64,000 bases of DNA, taken from Allomuricauda sp. (lineage in GTDB: Bacteria; Bacteroidota; Bacteroidia; Flavobacteriales; Flavobacteriaceae). Positions within the stretch are counted from its first letter, which is position 1. Each line of letters opens with the position of its first letter. The notes below the pieces were generated by a model. That model did no database searches. It was not told where the DNA came from and was given only the letters and a program-made list of their open reading frames with translations. Below are positions 32,680 to 41,334 of this stretch, one piece after another. The stretch is from NCBI GenBank assembly GCA_030148335.1, contig JASBTQ010000002.1, positions 1 through 64,000 on the forward strand, in the 5' to 3' direction. The position numbers were made by a program, and so were the translations under genes.

Positions 32680-35067
32680 ATGATGGCAAACACGACCTGT
32701 TACCATTGTGGGGATGAGTGTGGAAATGGTGCGGTGCATTTTGATGATAAGGAGTTTTGTTGCAATGGCTGCAAGACCGTGTATGAAATTTTCACCTCCA
32801 ACGGCCTATTCGCTTATTATGAGATAGAGGCCAAGGCCGGGACCACGCCCAATGAGATCACCAAGAAATATGATTTTCTGGACAACCAGGAAATCGTGGG
32901 ACAGTTGGTGGAGTTCAACGAAGAAGGGGTGCAGGTGGTGAACCTGAGCATTCCCACCATTCACTGTAGCTCCTGCATTTGGGTATTGGAAAACCTGAAC
33001 CGTTTGCACAAATCCATCACGGCCTCCCAAGTGGATTTTCCCAAAAAGACCATCCGTGTCACTTACAGGACAGCCGATTTTTCCCTGAAGACCTTGGTGC
33101 TCTTATTGGGGAGCATTGGGTACGAGCCCTATATTTCCTTGGAAGAATACAATAAGAAAAGCCATAGGGTGGACCGCTCGCTTATTTATAAGTTGGGGGT
33201 CGCAGGTTTTGCCTTTGGCAATGTGATGCTGCTTTCCTTCCCGGAATATTTTGAGGTGGAGGAATTCTGGCTGGACCAATACAAACCCGTTTTCCGTTGG
33301 TTGATGTTCGCATTTTCCCTGCCCGTGGTCTTCTATGCCGGGCGGGATTACTTTACGGCTGCTTATAAAGGACTTCGGACCAAACTGCTCAATATCGATG
33401 TGCCCATAGCACTGGGCATTCTGGCGCTTTTTATACGGAGTACTGTCGATATCATCTTCGATTTGGGTGCCGGGTTTTTCGATAGCCTCACTGGTTTGGT
33501 GTTCTTTCTGCTGTTGGGGAAATTCTTTCAGCAGAAAACCTATGCCTACCTCTCTTTTGAGCGCGACTACAAATCCTATTTCCCCATGGCGGTGACCCGT
33601 TTGATGCAGGACGGCAAAGAGGAGAACGTACAGGTCTATAAAGTGGATGTGGGGGATAGGATCCTGATTCGAAGCCACGAAATCATTCCCGTGGATTGTG
33701 TGTTGATCAAGGGAGCAGCGCAGATAGACTATAGTTTTGTGACCGGGGAGTCCGATGCGGTCCACAAACAATCTGGCGACAAGCTGTTCGCCGGGGGAAG
33801 GCAGATGGCCGGAATTTTGGAAGTAGAGGTGCTGAAGTCCGTTTCACAGAGCTACCTGACCCAGTTGTGGGGCAACTCCGTTTTTTCCAAGGACAGGGCA
33901 AGCCAGTTCCAAACCTTGACGGACAGCATTGGCAAGCGCTTCACTGCCGCCGTTCTCACCATAGCCATCTTGGCCACTGTTTTTTGGCTGGTCTATAGAC
34001 CCGGTATGGCCCTAAATGTGTTTACGTCCGTTTTGATCATTGCCTGCCCTTGTGCTATTGCGTTGGCTGCCCCTTTTACACTGGGCAATATGCTCCGCAT
34101 CTTTGGGAAACACAAGTTCTACCTGAAAAATGCAAGTGTCATAGAACGATTGGCCAAAATCGATATGGCCATTTTTGATAAAACGGGCACATTGACCACC
34201 AATAAAAAGGATACCATTCTCTATGAAGGGATGGAGTTGACCCAGGAGGAAACAGCCTTATTGAAAACCACGCTCAGGGCATCCAACCATCCCTTGAGCC
34301 GATCGCTGTACGATATACTCAAGTCGAATGCCATTATGACCTTGGATGAATTCCAGGAACATACAGGCAAGGGACTGGAAGGAAGGGTGAAAGAGCATTC
34401 CATCAAGGTAGGTTCAGCGACCTATGTCGGAAAAGAACCGTCCACCCATTTGGCCGACACCTCGGTCTATGTGAGTGCGGACGAGGACATCAAAGGCCGT
34501 TTTGTGTTCAAGAACACCTACAGGGAAGGAATAGACCGAGTTTTTGAAACGCTCGAGCAGCATTTGGAACTGGGCATTCTTTCCGGGGACAATGATGGTG
34601 AACGACACCAACTGCAAAAGCTGCTTCCGCCAAAGACCCAAATGCTTTTCAACCAAAAACCCGAGGATAAACTGGAATATATCAAAGGATTGCAGGAGGG
34701 GCACAATGTGCTCATGGTGGGCGATGGGCTGAACGATGCAGGGGCCTTGGCGCAGAGCAATGTGGGCATTGCCATATCGGAGAACATCAATGTGTTCTCG
34801 CCGGCCTGTGATGGCATATTGGATGCTTCACGGATGTCCCTGTTGCCCAAGTTCATCCACCTATCACAAAGATCCATTCGGGTCATCAAAATGAGTTTTT
34901 TGCTCTCCCTGTGCTATAATGTGGTCGGAGTGTACTTTGCCGTGACGGGCCAGTTGCAACCGGTCATTGCGGCTATTTTGATGCCCTTGAGTTCCATCAG
35001 TATTGTGGTCTTTACCACTGTGGCGACCAATTTGTTGGGCAACGGATTAAAAAATCCTAAAAGCTGA
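32680..35067 (+). CDS. ccoI: CcoI/FixI copper-transporting P-type ATPase
   Basis: 795 aa. The Cys-rich N-terminus is a zinc-ribbon-like block (C7, C10, C14, then FCCNGC), followed by a heavy-metal-associated domain with CSSC in IPTIHCSSCIWVLENL. Eight membrane helices are expected. The copper path motif ACPCAIALAAP lies near residue 455, the phosphorylation motif DKTGTLT starts near 500, then HP (SNHPLSR) and the hinge GDGLNDAGAL. It exports copper needed to build cbb3 oxidase. It is the first gene of the cbb3 locus, controlled from the divergent Fnr box. A second ATG three bases later is equally possible as start. Confidence 0.93.
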   Translation: MMANTTCYHCGDECGNGAVHFDDKEFCCNGCKTVYEIFTSNGLFAYYEIEAKAGTTPNEITKKYDFLDNQEIVGQLVEFNEEGVQVVNLSIPTIHCSSCIWVLENLNRLHKSITASQVDFPKKTIRVTYRTADFSLKTLVLLLGSIGYEPYISLEEYNKKSHRVDRSLIYKLGVAGFAFGNVMLLSFPEYFEVEEFWLDQYKPVFRWLMFAFSLPVVFYAGRDYFTAAYKGLRTKLLNIDVPIALGILALFIRSTVDIIFDLGAGFFDSLTGLVFFLLLGKFFQQKTYAYLSFERDYKSYFPMAVTRLMQDGKEENVQVYKVDVGDRILIRSHEIIPVDCVLIKGAAQIDYSFVTGESDAVHKQSGDKLFAGGRQMAGILEVEVLKSVSQSYLTQLWGNSVFSKDRASQFQTLTDSIGKRFTAAVLTIAILATVFWLVYRPGMALNVFTSVLIIACPCAIALAAPFTLGNMLRIFGKHKFYLKNASVIERLAKIDMAIFDKTGTLTTNKKDTILYEGMELTQEETALLKTTLRASNHPLSRSLYDILKSNAIMTLDEFQEHTGKGLEGRVKEHSIKVGSATYVGKEPSTHLADTSVYVSADEDIKGRFVFKNTYREGIDRVFETLEQHLELGILSGDNDGERHQLQKLLPPKTQMLFNQKPEDKLEYIKGLQEGHNVLMVGDGLNDAGALAQSNVGIAISENINVFSPACDGILDASRMSLLPKFIHLSQRSIRVIKMSFLLSLCYNVVGVYFAVTGQLQPVIAAILMPLSSISIVVFTTVATNLLGNGLKNPKS

Positions 35068-35107
35068 TATATGTCATTCTTTTCAACATACCATCACAGT
35101 AGTTTTA
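35065..35107 (+). promoter_or_regulatory. Fnr-type promoter of the ccoS-NO-Q-P operon
   Basis: TGATATATGTCA at 35065-35076, overlapping the ccoI stop codon, then 23 bp, then TAGTTTTA at 35100-35107. The ccoS start is 50 bp past the box. It lets the oxidase genes be driven separately from ccoI. Confidence 0.7.
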
Positions 35108-35126
35108 CCCTCAAATTAAGGCAGGT

Positions 35127-35336
35127 ATGAGTGTTATTTATGTGTTGTTGGCCATCAGCATTTCAGTGGCAGTGGTCTTTTTTGCAGCATTTGTCCTATC
35201 GGTCAGAAAAGGACAATATGATGACACCTATACCCCTTCGGTACGCATGCTCTTTGAGGATGAGGTAGTGGGGGAGACCAACGGACCCGATCAAATCAAA
35301 CGGAAAAATCAAACAGAAAACAGTACAAACCAATAA
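35127..35336 (+). CDS. ccoS: cbb3 oxidase assembly protein CcoS
   Basis: 69 aa with one N-terminal membrane helix (MSVIYVLLAISISVAVVFFAAFVLSV) and a short charged tail with RKGQYDD followed by TPSVRMLFED, the usual CcoS pattern. CcoS is needed to insert heme and copper into cbb3 oxidase. It is placed between ccoI and ccoNO, 2 bp before ccoNO. The tail is somewhat longer than in proteobacterial CcoS. Confidence 0.92.
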   Translation: MSVIYVLLAISISVAVVFFAAFVLSVRKGQYDDTYTPSVRMLFEDEVVGETNGPDQIKRKNQTENSTNQ

Positions 35337-35338
35337 AT

Positions 35339-37543
35339 ATGGAAATACAGCAATTCCGCTACGATAACAAAATCGTGCAAAAGTTCTTGTACGCCACCAT
35401 GCTATGGGGCGTGGTAGGTATGACCGTGGGGCTTTTGTTGGCCTTCATGTTCTTGTTCCCGAATGTTACGGAGGGCATCCCGTGGTTGAGTTTTGGGCGT
35501 TTGCGCCCCTTGCACACCAATGCGGTGATCTTTGCGTTCGTGGGCAACGCCATCTTTGCGGGGGTCTATTACTCCACCCAACGCCTCCTCAAGGCTCGGA
35601 TGTTCAGTGATTTTCTGAGCAATTTCAATTTCTGGGGCTGGCAGTTGATCATCGTGGCTGCGGCCATCACATTGCCCTTGGGGTACACCACTTCCAAGGA
35701 GTATGCCGAGCTGGAGTGGCCCATAGATCTCGCCATCGCCGTGGTCTGGGTCGTTTTTGGATGGAACCTTATCGGCACTATCCTCAAAAGAAGGCAAAGG
35801 CACCTTTATGTGGCCATTTGGTTCTATCTGGCCACCTTTGTTACCGTTGCGGTACTCCATATATTCAACAGTTTGGAGCTTCCCGTCACGGCCCTGAAAA
35901 GCTATTCGGTCTATGCCGGGGTACAGGATGCACTGGTACAATGGTGGTACGGACACAATGCGGTCGCCTTTTTCTTGACCACACCTTTCTTGGGGTTGAT
36001 GTACTACTTCGTGCCCAAAGCGGCGAATAGGCCCATTTACTCCTATAGGTTGTCCATCGTCCACTTTTGGTCCCTCATATTCATTTATATCTGGGCAGGA
36101 CCACACCACCTTCTTTATTCTTCCCTGCCCGATTGGGCACAGAACTTGGGAGTTGTGTTCTCCGTGATGTTGATCGCACCTTCATGGGGTGGTATGATCA
36201 ACGGACTGTTGACCCTTCGCGGGGTATGGGACAAAGTGCGTACCGATGCCACGCTCAAATTTATGGTAGTGGCCATCACAGGATACGGTATGGCCACCTT
36301 TGAAGGTCCCATGCTTTCCTTGAAGAACGTAAACGCCATTGCCCACTTCAGTGACTGGATCATCGCACACGTTCATGTGGGTGCCTTGGCCTGGAACGGC
36401 TTCCTTACCTTTGGTATGGTCTACTGGCTGGTACCCAGAATGTTCAAGACGAATCTGCACTCCAAAGGACTGGCCAATTTCCATTTCTGGATCGGCACCT
36501 TGGGTATCGTGCTCTATGCACTGCCCATGTATGTGGCCGGGTTCACCCAAGCTTTGATGTGGAAAGATTTTAATCCCGATGGGACCTTGGTGTACGGTAA
36601 CTTCTTGGAAACCGTATCCCAGATCATCCCGATGTATTGGATGAGGGCGATTGGAGGCAGTCTCTATATTTTAGGGGTGTTCGTGATGTTGTACAATGTG
36701 GTACGGACCATCAAATCCGGTAGTAAAGTGGAAGACGAATTGGTGGAAGCACCTGCATTGGCACGTGTTTCGAAAAGAAGGGTTGCCGGTGAAACATTCC
36801 ACAATTGGTTGGAGAGAAAACCGGTGCAGCTGACCATTTTGGCCACCATTGCCATCTTGATTGGGGGAATCGTACAGATTGTTCCCACCATTTTGGTGAA
36901 ATCCAATATCCCGACCATCTCCAGTGTGAAGCCCTATACTCCCCTGGAACTGGAAGGACGAGATCTCTATATCCGTGAAGGCTGTGTGGGATGCCATTCC
37001 CAAATGATCAGACCTTTCCGAAGCGAGGTAGAGCGTTACGGGGAATATGCCAAAGCAGGGGAGTTTGTCTATGACCACCCCTTCCTTTGGGGAAGCAAAC
37101 GTACGGGCCCTGATTTGCTCAGGGTGGGTGGCAAGTATTCGGACAACTGGCACCTGAACCATATGTACGATCCGCAGAGTACATCCGCAGGCTCCATTAT
37201 GCCTTCCTACGAATGGTTGGTAAGGGACGAACACGACAGGAGCAATGTGCAGGCCAAGATGGAAGCCATGGTGAAACTGGGTGTTCCCTATACCGATGAA
37301 GATATCGCAAATGCATCGCAGACAATGGCAGAGCAGGCGGAAAAAATAGAGAAAAGCCTATATGCGGACCCAGAGTTTGTGAAGACCTACGAGGCGGATA
37401 AAAAATATGCCGAGGAAAACGGGTTGGACTTTGTGCAGATGCGCGACCGTGAGATTGTTGCCCTTATTGCCTACCTACAACGGTTGGGTACGGACATCAA
37501 AATAAAGGAAACAGGGGAACTGCTATCAGAAAATAAAGACTAA
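35339..37543 (+). CDS. ccoNO: cbb3-type cytochrome c oxidase, fused subunits I and II (CcoN-CcoO)
   Basis: 734 aa. Residues 1 to about 470 are the 12-helix CcoN subunit with heme and copper histidines (LRPLHTNAVIF, WYGHNAV, GPHHLL, IIAHVHVGALAW). A membrane helix near 495-515 starts the CcoO part, with heme c motif CVGCH (C549) and the CcoO-type SQMIRPFRSEVERYGEYAKAGEFVYDHPFLWGSKRTGPDL block. In most bacteria these are two proteins; the fusion is common in Bacteroidota. The enzyme reduces O2 with high affinity and pumps protons at the inner membrane. ccoS ends 2 bp upstream. Confidence 0.96.
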   Translation: MEIQQFRYDNKIVQKFLYATMLWGVVGMTVGLLLAFMFLFPNVTEGIPWLSFGRLRPLHTNAVIFAFVGNAIFAGVYYSTQRLLKARMFSDFLSNFNFWGWQLIIVAAAITLPLGYTTSKEYAELEWPIDLAIAVVWVVFGWNLIGTILKRRQRHLYVAIWFYLATFVTVAVLHIFNSLELPVTALKSYSVYAGVQDALVQWWYGHNAVAFFLTTPFLGLMYYFVPKAANRPIYSYRLSIVHFWSLIFIYIWAGPHHLLYSSLPDWAQNLGVVFSVMLIAPSWGGMINGLLTLRGVWDKVRTDATLKFMVVAITGYGMATFEGPMLSLKNVNAIAHFSDWIIAHVHVGALAWNGFLTFGMVYWLVPRMFKTNLHSKGLANFHFWIGTLGIVLYALPMYVAGFTQALMWKDFNPDGTLVYGNFLETVSQIIPMYWMRAIGGSLYILGVFVMLYNVVRTIKSGSKVEDELVEAPALARVSKRRVAGETFHNWLERKPVQLTILATIAILIGGIVQIVPTILVKSNIPTISSVKPYTPLELEGRDLYIREGCVGCHSQMIRPFRSEVERYGEYAKAGEFVYDHPFLWGSKRTGPDLLRVGGKYSDNWHLNHMYDPQSTSAGSIMPSYEWLVRDEHDRSNVQAKMEAMVKLGVPYTDEDIANASQTMAEQAEKIEKSLYADPEFVKTYEADKKYAEENGLDFVQMRDREIVALIAYLQRLGTDIKIKETGELLSENKD

Positions 37544-37557
37544 AACCTAACAAAGCC

Positions 37558-37746
37558 ATGTTGAAATTTGTAAAGAACCATATGGAGACCATCGACGGGG
37601 TAGCAAATTACCCCATGATCTCCCTGCTTATCTTCTTTGTTTTCTTCGTTCTGCTGTTTTGGTGGGTGTTCACCGCAACAAAGGAGCACATCAGGGAAAT
37701 GGAGGAGCTGCCATTGGATAACAACGACCAACAACATAAACCATAA
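37558..37746 (+). CDS. ccoQ: CcoQ-like cbb3 oxidase subunit
   Basis: 62 aa, one membrane helix (MISLLIFFVFFVLLFWWVF) and a charged tail. Size and position between ccoNO and ccoP identify it as CcoQ, which stabilises the oxidase complex. Sequence conservation of CcoQ is always weak, so the call relies mainly on context. It starts 14 bp after ccoNO and ends 4 bp before ccoP. Confidence 0.85.
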   Translation: MLKFVKNHMETIDGVANYPMISLLIFFVFFVLLFWWVFTATKEHIREMEELPLDNNDQQHKP

Positions 37747-37750
37747 TATT

Positions 37751-38695
37751 ATGAGCACAAGAACACCTTGGTGGATACGCATACCCGTACTCTTCTTCTT
37801 GATCTTCGGATTGATGGAATATTTTATCGACTCCGGCGACCAACCGGCCATCATTGCATACCCGATCACACAGCTGTTCATGCTGTTGATCTTGATGATA
37901 CTCATTGCCATAGAGCTCATTTTGAGTTCCATTGAAAATGTCATGTTCCAAACGCTCACGGAAGAGGGCAAACAGCGCTATCTGGCCAAAAAGAGCAAAA
38001 GAGTGGAATGGAAATGGGCAAAGAACCTTATGAAGAACCTTACCAAGAGTAGGGCGATGGAGCGTGAGGAAGAGATCATTCTGGACCATAACTACGATGG
38101 CATTCGAGAGCTGGACAATGTGTTGCCGCCTTGGTGGGTGTACCTTTTTTATGGAACCATCATTTTTAGCGTCATTTATCTGGTGAGGTTCCATATCATA
38201 GGGGACTATACCCAAAAGGAAGAATTTGAGCAGGAGATGGCCGAGGCAAGAATGGCCATAGAAGAGTACAAGAAAACAGCGAAAGATCTGGTGGATGCCA
38301 GTACAGTGGAATTTTTGTCCGATGCATCCGACCTGAGCGCAGGTGAAAAGATATTTACCTCAAACTGTGTGGCCTGTCACATGGCCGATGGTGGAGGGGG
38401 GATAGGCCCCAACCTGACCGACCAACATTGGATTTTGGGAGGAGGCATCAAGAATGTGTTCAATACCATTTCAGAAGGTGGCCGGGACGGCAAGGGGATG
38501 ATTGCCTGGAAACAGAACCTGAAACCTGCGGAAATTGCCCAAGTGGCCAGTTATGTGCTTACATTGGGCGGTACAACACCGGCAAATCCCAAGGCCCCTG
38601 AAGGTGACATTTGGGTAGACCCAGATGCACCACAATCCTCCGAACCTGCTCCTGGACAGCAAGTGTCGGATACTACGGAAGTTGCCGTGGAGTGA
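37751..38695 (+). CDS. ccoP: cbb3 oxidase subunit III CcoP with a single heme c
   Basis: 314 aa from the ATG at 37751 (MSTRTPWWIRIPVLFF); an upstream in-frame ATG lies inside ccoQ and is not used. Two N-terminal membrane helices precede the CcoP N-terminal domain (ELDNVLPPWWVYLFYGTIIFSVIYLVRFH), then one cytochrome c domain with CVACH (C206-H210) and the axial Met in GMIAW. Proteobacterial CcoP has two heme sites; only one is present here, as in other Bacteroidota to my knowledge. The C-terminal tail is acidic and Pro-rich. Confidence 0.94.
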   Translation: MSTRTPWWIRIPVLFFLIFGLMEYFIDSGDQPAIIAYPITQLFMLLILMILIAIELILSSIENVMFQTLTEEGKQRYLAKKSKRVEWKWAKNLMKNLTKSRAMEREEEIILDHNYDGIRELDNVLPPWWVYLFYGTIIFSVIYLVRFHIIGDYTQKEEFEQEMAEARMAIEEYKKTAKDLVDASTVEFLSDASDLSAGEKIFTSNCVACHMADGGGGIGPNLTDQHWILGGGIKNVFNTISEGGRDGKGMIAWKQNLKPAEIAQVASYVLTLGGTTPANPKAPEGDIWVDPDAPQSSEPAPGQQVSDTTEVAVE

Positions 38696-38739
38696 TCTTT
38701 GGATAGGGAAAACAGTCCGGAAATCTATAGAAAAATGCA

Positions 38740-40149
38740 ATGGAAGAGAATTTTAGGGATTCCATAGGAACCATCACAAAAGAAGGCAAAAGGGCCTGGA
38801 TATTTCCCAAAAAGCCCAGCGGTAGGTTTTATGACTATCGAAAGTACGTCAGTTACACCCTGCTCATCTTCTTGGTGGTGGCCCCCTTCGTGAAGATCAA
38901 CGGACACCAATTTCTGATGTTCAATGTGCTGGAACGCCGTTTCAACATATTCGGACTTCCGTTTTGGCCCCAGGATTTTCACTTGGTGGTCGTGTCCATG
39001 ATCATTGGGGTCGTTTTCATTGCACTGTTCACGGTGGCCTACGGACGTATTTTTTGCGGCTGGATGTGCCCCCAGACCATCTTTTTGGAAATGGTCTTCC
39101 GCCGTATCGAATATTGGATCGATGGGGACCGGGGCGCCCAGATGCGATTGGCCAAAGCCCCATGGAACAGGGAAAAGATCATGAAAAGGGCACTGAAATG
39201 GATTATCTTTTTCATCATTTCCTTCGTGATCGCCAATATTTTCCTGGCATATTTGATAGGAAGTGACAAACTCATCCGGTACATTACTGATGGACCCATG
39301 GCCCATATCGGCACCATGGTTCCCTTGCTGATCTTTACAGCGGTGTTCTACTTCATCTTTGCATGGTTCCGGGAGCAGGTCTGCATCATAGCCTGTCCTT
39401 ATGGAAGACTTCAAGGGGTACTGCTGGACAATAAATCCATTGTAGTAGCCTATGACCATAAGAGAGGTGAGGCCGAAAACGGTCGCAAGAAGTTCAGAAA
39501 AAATGAGGACCGCGAGGCCCTTGGTTTTGGGGATTGTATCGATTGCTTTCAATGTGTCAACGTTTGTCCCACAGGAATAGATATCCGCAATGGAACACAG
39601 TTGGAGTGCGTGAACTGCACCGCTTGTATCGACGAGTGTGACCATATCATGGACAGTATCGACAAGCCAAGGGGACTCATTCGCTATGCAAGTGAAGACG
39701 AGATTACCAAGAAGGCCAAGTTCAGGTTTACCCCCCGCATGAAGGGGTATACAGCCGTCCTTACGGTCTTGATCGGTATTTTGATCGGGATGTTGTTTTT
39801 GAGGAATGAACTGGAAGCCAATATATTGCGGTTGCCCGGCCAGCTCTATGAGCGAAAGGACAATAACATCATCAGCAATGTATATACTTATAAATTGATG
39901 AACAAGACCACCAAGGATATCGAAGAGGTTTCCTTCAAGTTGATGTCGCACAAGGGCGAGATAAAAATGGTGTCCCAGGATCGGTTCACCGTTCCGGCGG
40001 AACAGCTTATTGGGGGAACCCTTTTTATAGAGATCAACAGCTCTGCATTGACTGGGGACAAGGACAAATTGAAGATAGGGATATACAGTGGGGACGAACT
40101 TATCGAAACAACGGTTACCCAGTTTTTGGCACCACGGAGTTACAACTAA
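38740..40149 (+). CDS. ccoG: cbb3 oxidase accessory protein CcoG (ferredoxin-like)
   Basis: 469 aa. Five membrane helices are expected. The Cys motif CGWMCPQTIFLE is in the membrane part. Two ferredoxin-type 4Fe-4S motifs follow: CIDCFQCVNVCPTGID and CVNCTACIDECDHIMD. An Ig-like C-terminal domain is periplasmic. CcoG is thought to reduce copper for oxidase assembly. It lies 44 bp after ccoP in the same direction and reads on to fixH. Confidence 0.95.
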   Translation: MEENFRDSIGTITKEGKRAWIFPKKPSGRFYDYRKYVSYTLLIFLVVAPFVKINGHQFLMFNVLERRFNIFGLPFWPQDFHLVVVSMIIGVVFIALFTVAYGRIFCGWMCPQTIFLEMVFRRIEYWIDGDRGAQMRLAKAPWNREKIMKRALKWIIFFIISFVIANIFLAYLIGSDKLIRYITDGPMAHIGTMVPLLIFTAVFYFIFAWFREQVCIIACPYGRLQGVLLDNKSIVVAYDHKRGEAENGRKKFRKNEDREALGFGDCIDCFQCVNVCPTGIDIRNGTQLECVNCTACIDECDHIMDSIDKPRGLIRYASEDEITKKAKFRFTPRMKGYTAVLTVLIGILIGMLFLRNELEANILRLPGQLYERKDNNIISNVYTYKLMNKTTKDIEEVSFKLMSHKGEIKMVSQDRFTVPAEQLIGGTLFIEINSSALTGDKDKLKIGIYSGDELIETTVTQFLAPRSYN

Positions 40150-40162
40150 AAAATCTATTGCA

Positions 40163-40609
40163 ATGAAAATAAATTGGGGAACAGGGATTGTATTGGCATT
40201 TATCGGCTTTATTGCCTTTATACTCTATTTTGTGGTCAGGATGAGCACCGATGATAGGGCCAACCACGATTTGGTCACCGAAGAATATTATAAAAAGGAA
40301 TTGACCTATCAGCAGGACATGGACGCTTCGAGGGCCGCGACCGAAATGGATGCCAATCTCAAAGTGGAAAAAACCGATGAAGGCCTGATGGTCTATTTCC
40401 CAGAACATTTTGATCCCAAGGAAATTACAGGCACAGTGTCCCTGTACAGACCGTCCAACAAGCATTTGGATACAGACTTTCCCATAAGTTTGACCAAAAC
40501 ACATTTGCTCATACCTGACAATCGTTTGGTGGGCGGTCGCTGGGACATTATCGTGAAATGGCAGTACGGCGGACAGGACTTTTTTCACAAACAGAAACTG
40601 ATTTACTGA
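40163..40609 (+). CDS. fixH: FixH-family cbb3 assembly protein
   Basis: 148 aa from the ATG at 40163 (MKINWGTGIVLAFIGFIAFILYFV). One N-terminal membrane helix, then a periplasmic beta domain with DLVTEEYYKKELTYQQDMD, which is the typical FixH block, and GGRWDIIVKWQYGGQDFFHKQKL at the end. It helps copper delivery or assembly of cbb3 oxidase. It is 13 bp after ccoG and 2 bp before the next gene. The in-frame start at 40088 lies inside ccoG and is rejected. Confidence 0.9.
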   Translation: MKINWGTGIVLAFIGFIAFILYFVVRMSTDDRANHDLVTEEYYKKELTYQQDMDASRAATEMDANLKVEKTDEGLMVYFPEHFDPKEITGTVSLYRPSNKHLDTDFPISLTKTHLLIPDNRLVGGRWDIIVKWQYGGQDFFHKQKLIY

Positions 40610-40611
40610 TT

Positions 40612-41322
40612 ATGCTGACATCGGCCTTGGTTCTGGGAATTTTGGGAAGTCTGCACTGCTTGGGCATGTGCGGCCCCATTGCCTTTATGCTGCCCTTGGA
40701 CCAGACCAATAACTTTAAAAAAACAATCCAACTTTCCATATACCATACTGGAAGGTTGCTGGCCTACGGGACCATAGGGCTGATCTTCGGATTTTTGGGA
40801 AAAGGACTTTCCCTGTTCGGCATACAGCAAAAACTGTCCATAGGGATTGGAATCCTTATGATCATATTGGTATTGGTGCCGGGCAACTTTTTGAACGGGC
40901 ATCGAATTTTTCGTCCTATCTATTCCCTTTTGGGAAAAGTCAAGTCCAAACTCGGGGCAGAGCTCAAGAAAAAGACCCCGGATGCCTTTCTAACCATCGG
41001 GTTTCTGAATGGTTTTTTGCCCTGCGGATTGGTCTATATGGCCCTGTTGGGTGCCACGGCCTTGGCGACCCCATTGCAGGGGGGGCTCTATATGGTGCTC
41101 TTCGGGCTGGGGACAGTTCCCTTGATGTCGGCCGTGGTCTATTCCAAAGGACTGTTCCGAAAGTCGATACGGGCAAAAATGCAAAAATTGGTCCCCATAT
41201 TTGTGGTGATCATCGGTGTTTTGTTTATTGTACGTGGGCTGGGACTGGGGATTCCCTATGTGTCCCCCAAACCGGCACCGGCCCATTCGGTGACAGCCGG
41301 CATCGAATGCCATCAACCTTAA
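40612..41322 (+). CDS. SafE/TauE-type membrane transporter of the cbb3 locus
   Basis: 236 aa from the ATG at 40612. Six membrane helices; the first carries HCLGMCGPIAF, and a second conserved block is FLNGFLPCGLVYMAL. The paired Cys motifs resemble DsbD/CcdA-like and SafE transporters linked to copper or thiol handling. In Bacteroidota this gene often ends the ccoG-fixH set, so a role in copper supply to the oxidase is likely. It starts 2 bp after fixH. Confidence 0.85.
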   Translation: MLTSALVLGILGSLHCLGMCGPIAFMLPLDQTNNFKKTIQLSIYHTGRLLAYGTIGLIFGFLGKGLSLFGIQQKLSIGIGILMIILVLVPGNFLNGHRIFRPIYSLLGKVKSKLGAELKKKTPDAFLTIGFLNGFLPCGLVYMALLGATALATPLQGGLYMVLFGLGTVPLMSAVVYSKGLFRKSIRAKMQKLVPIFVVIIGVLFIVRGLGLGIPYVSPKPAPAHSVTAGIECHQP

Positions 41323-41334
41323 AAATCATCAAAA

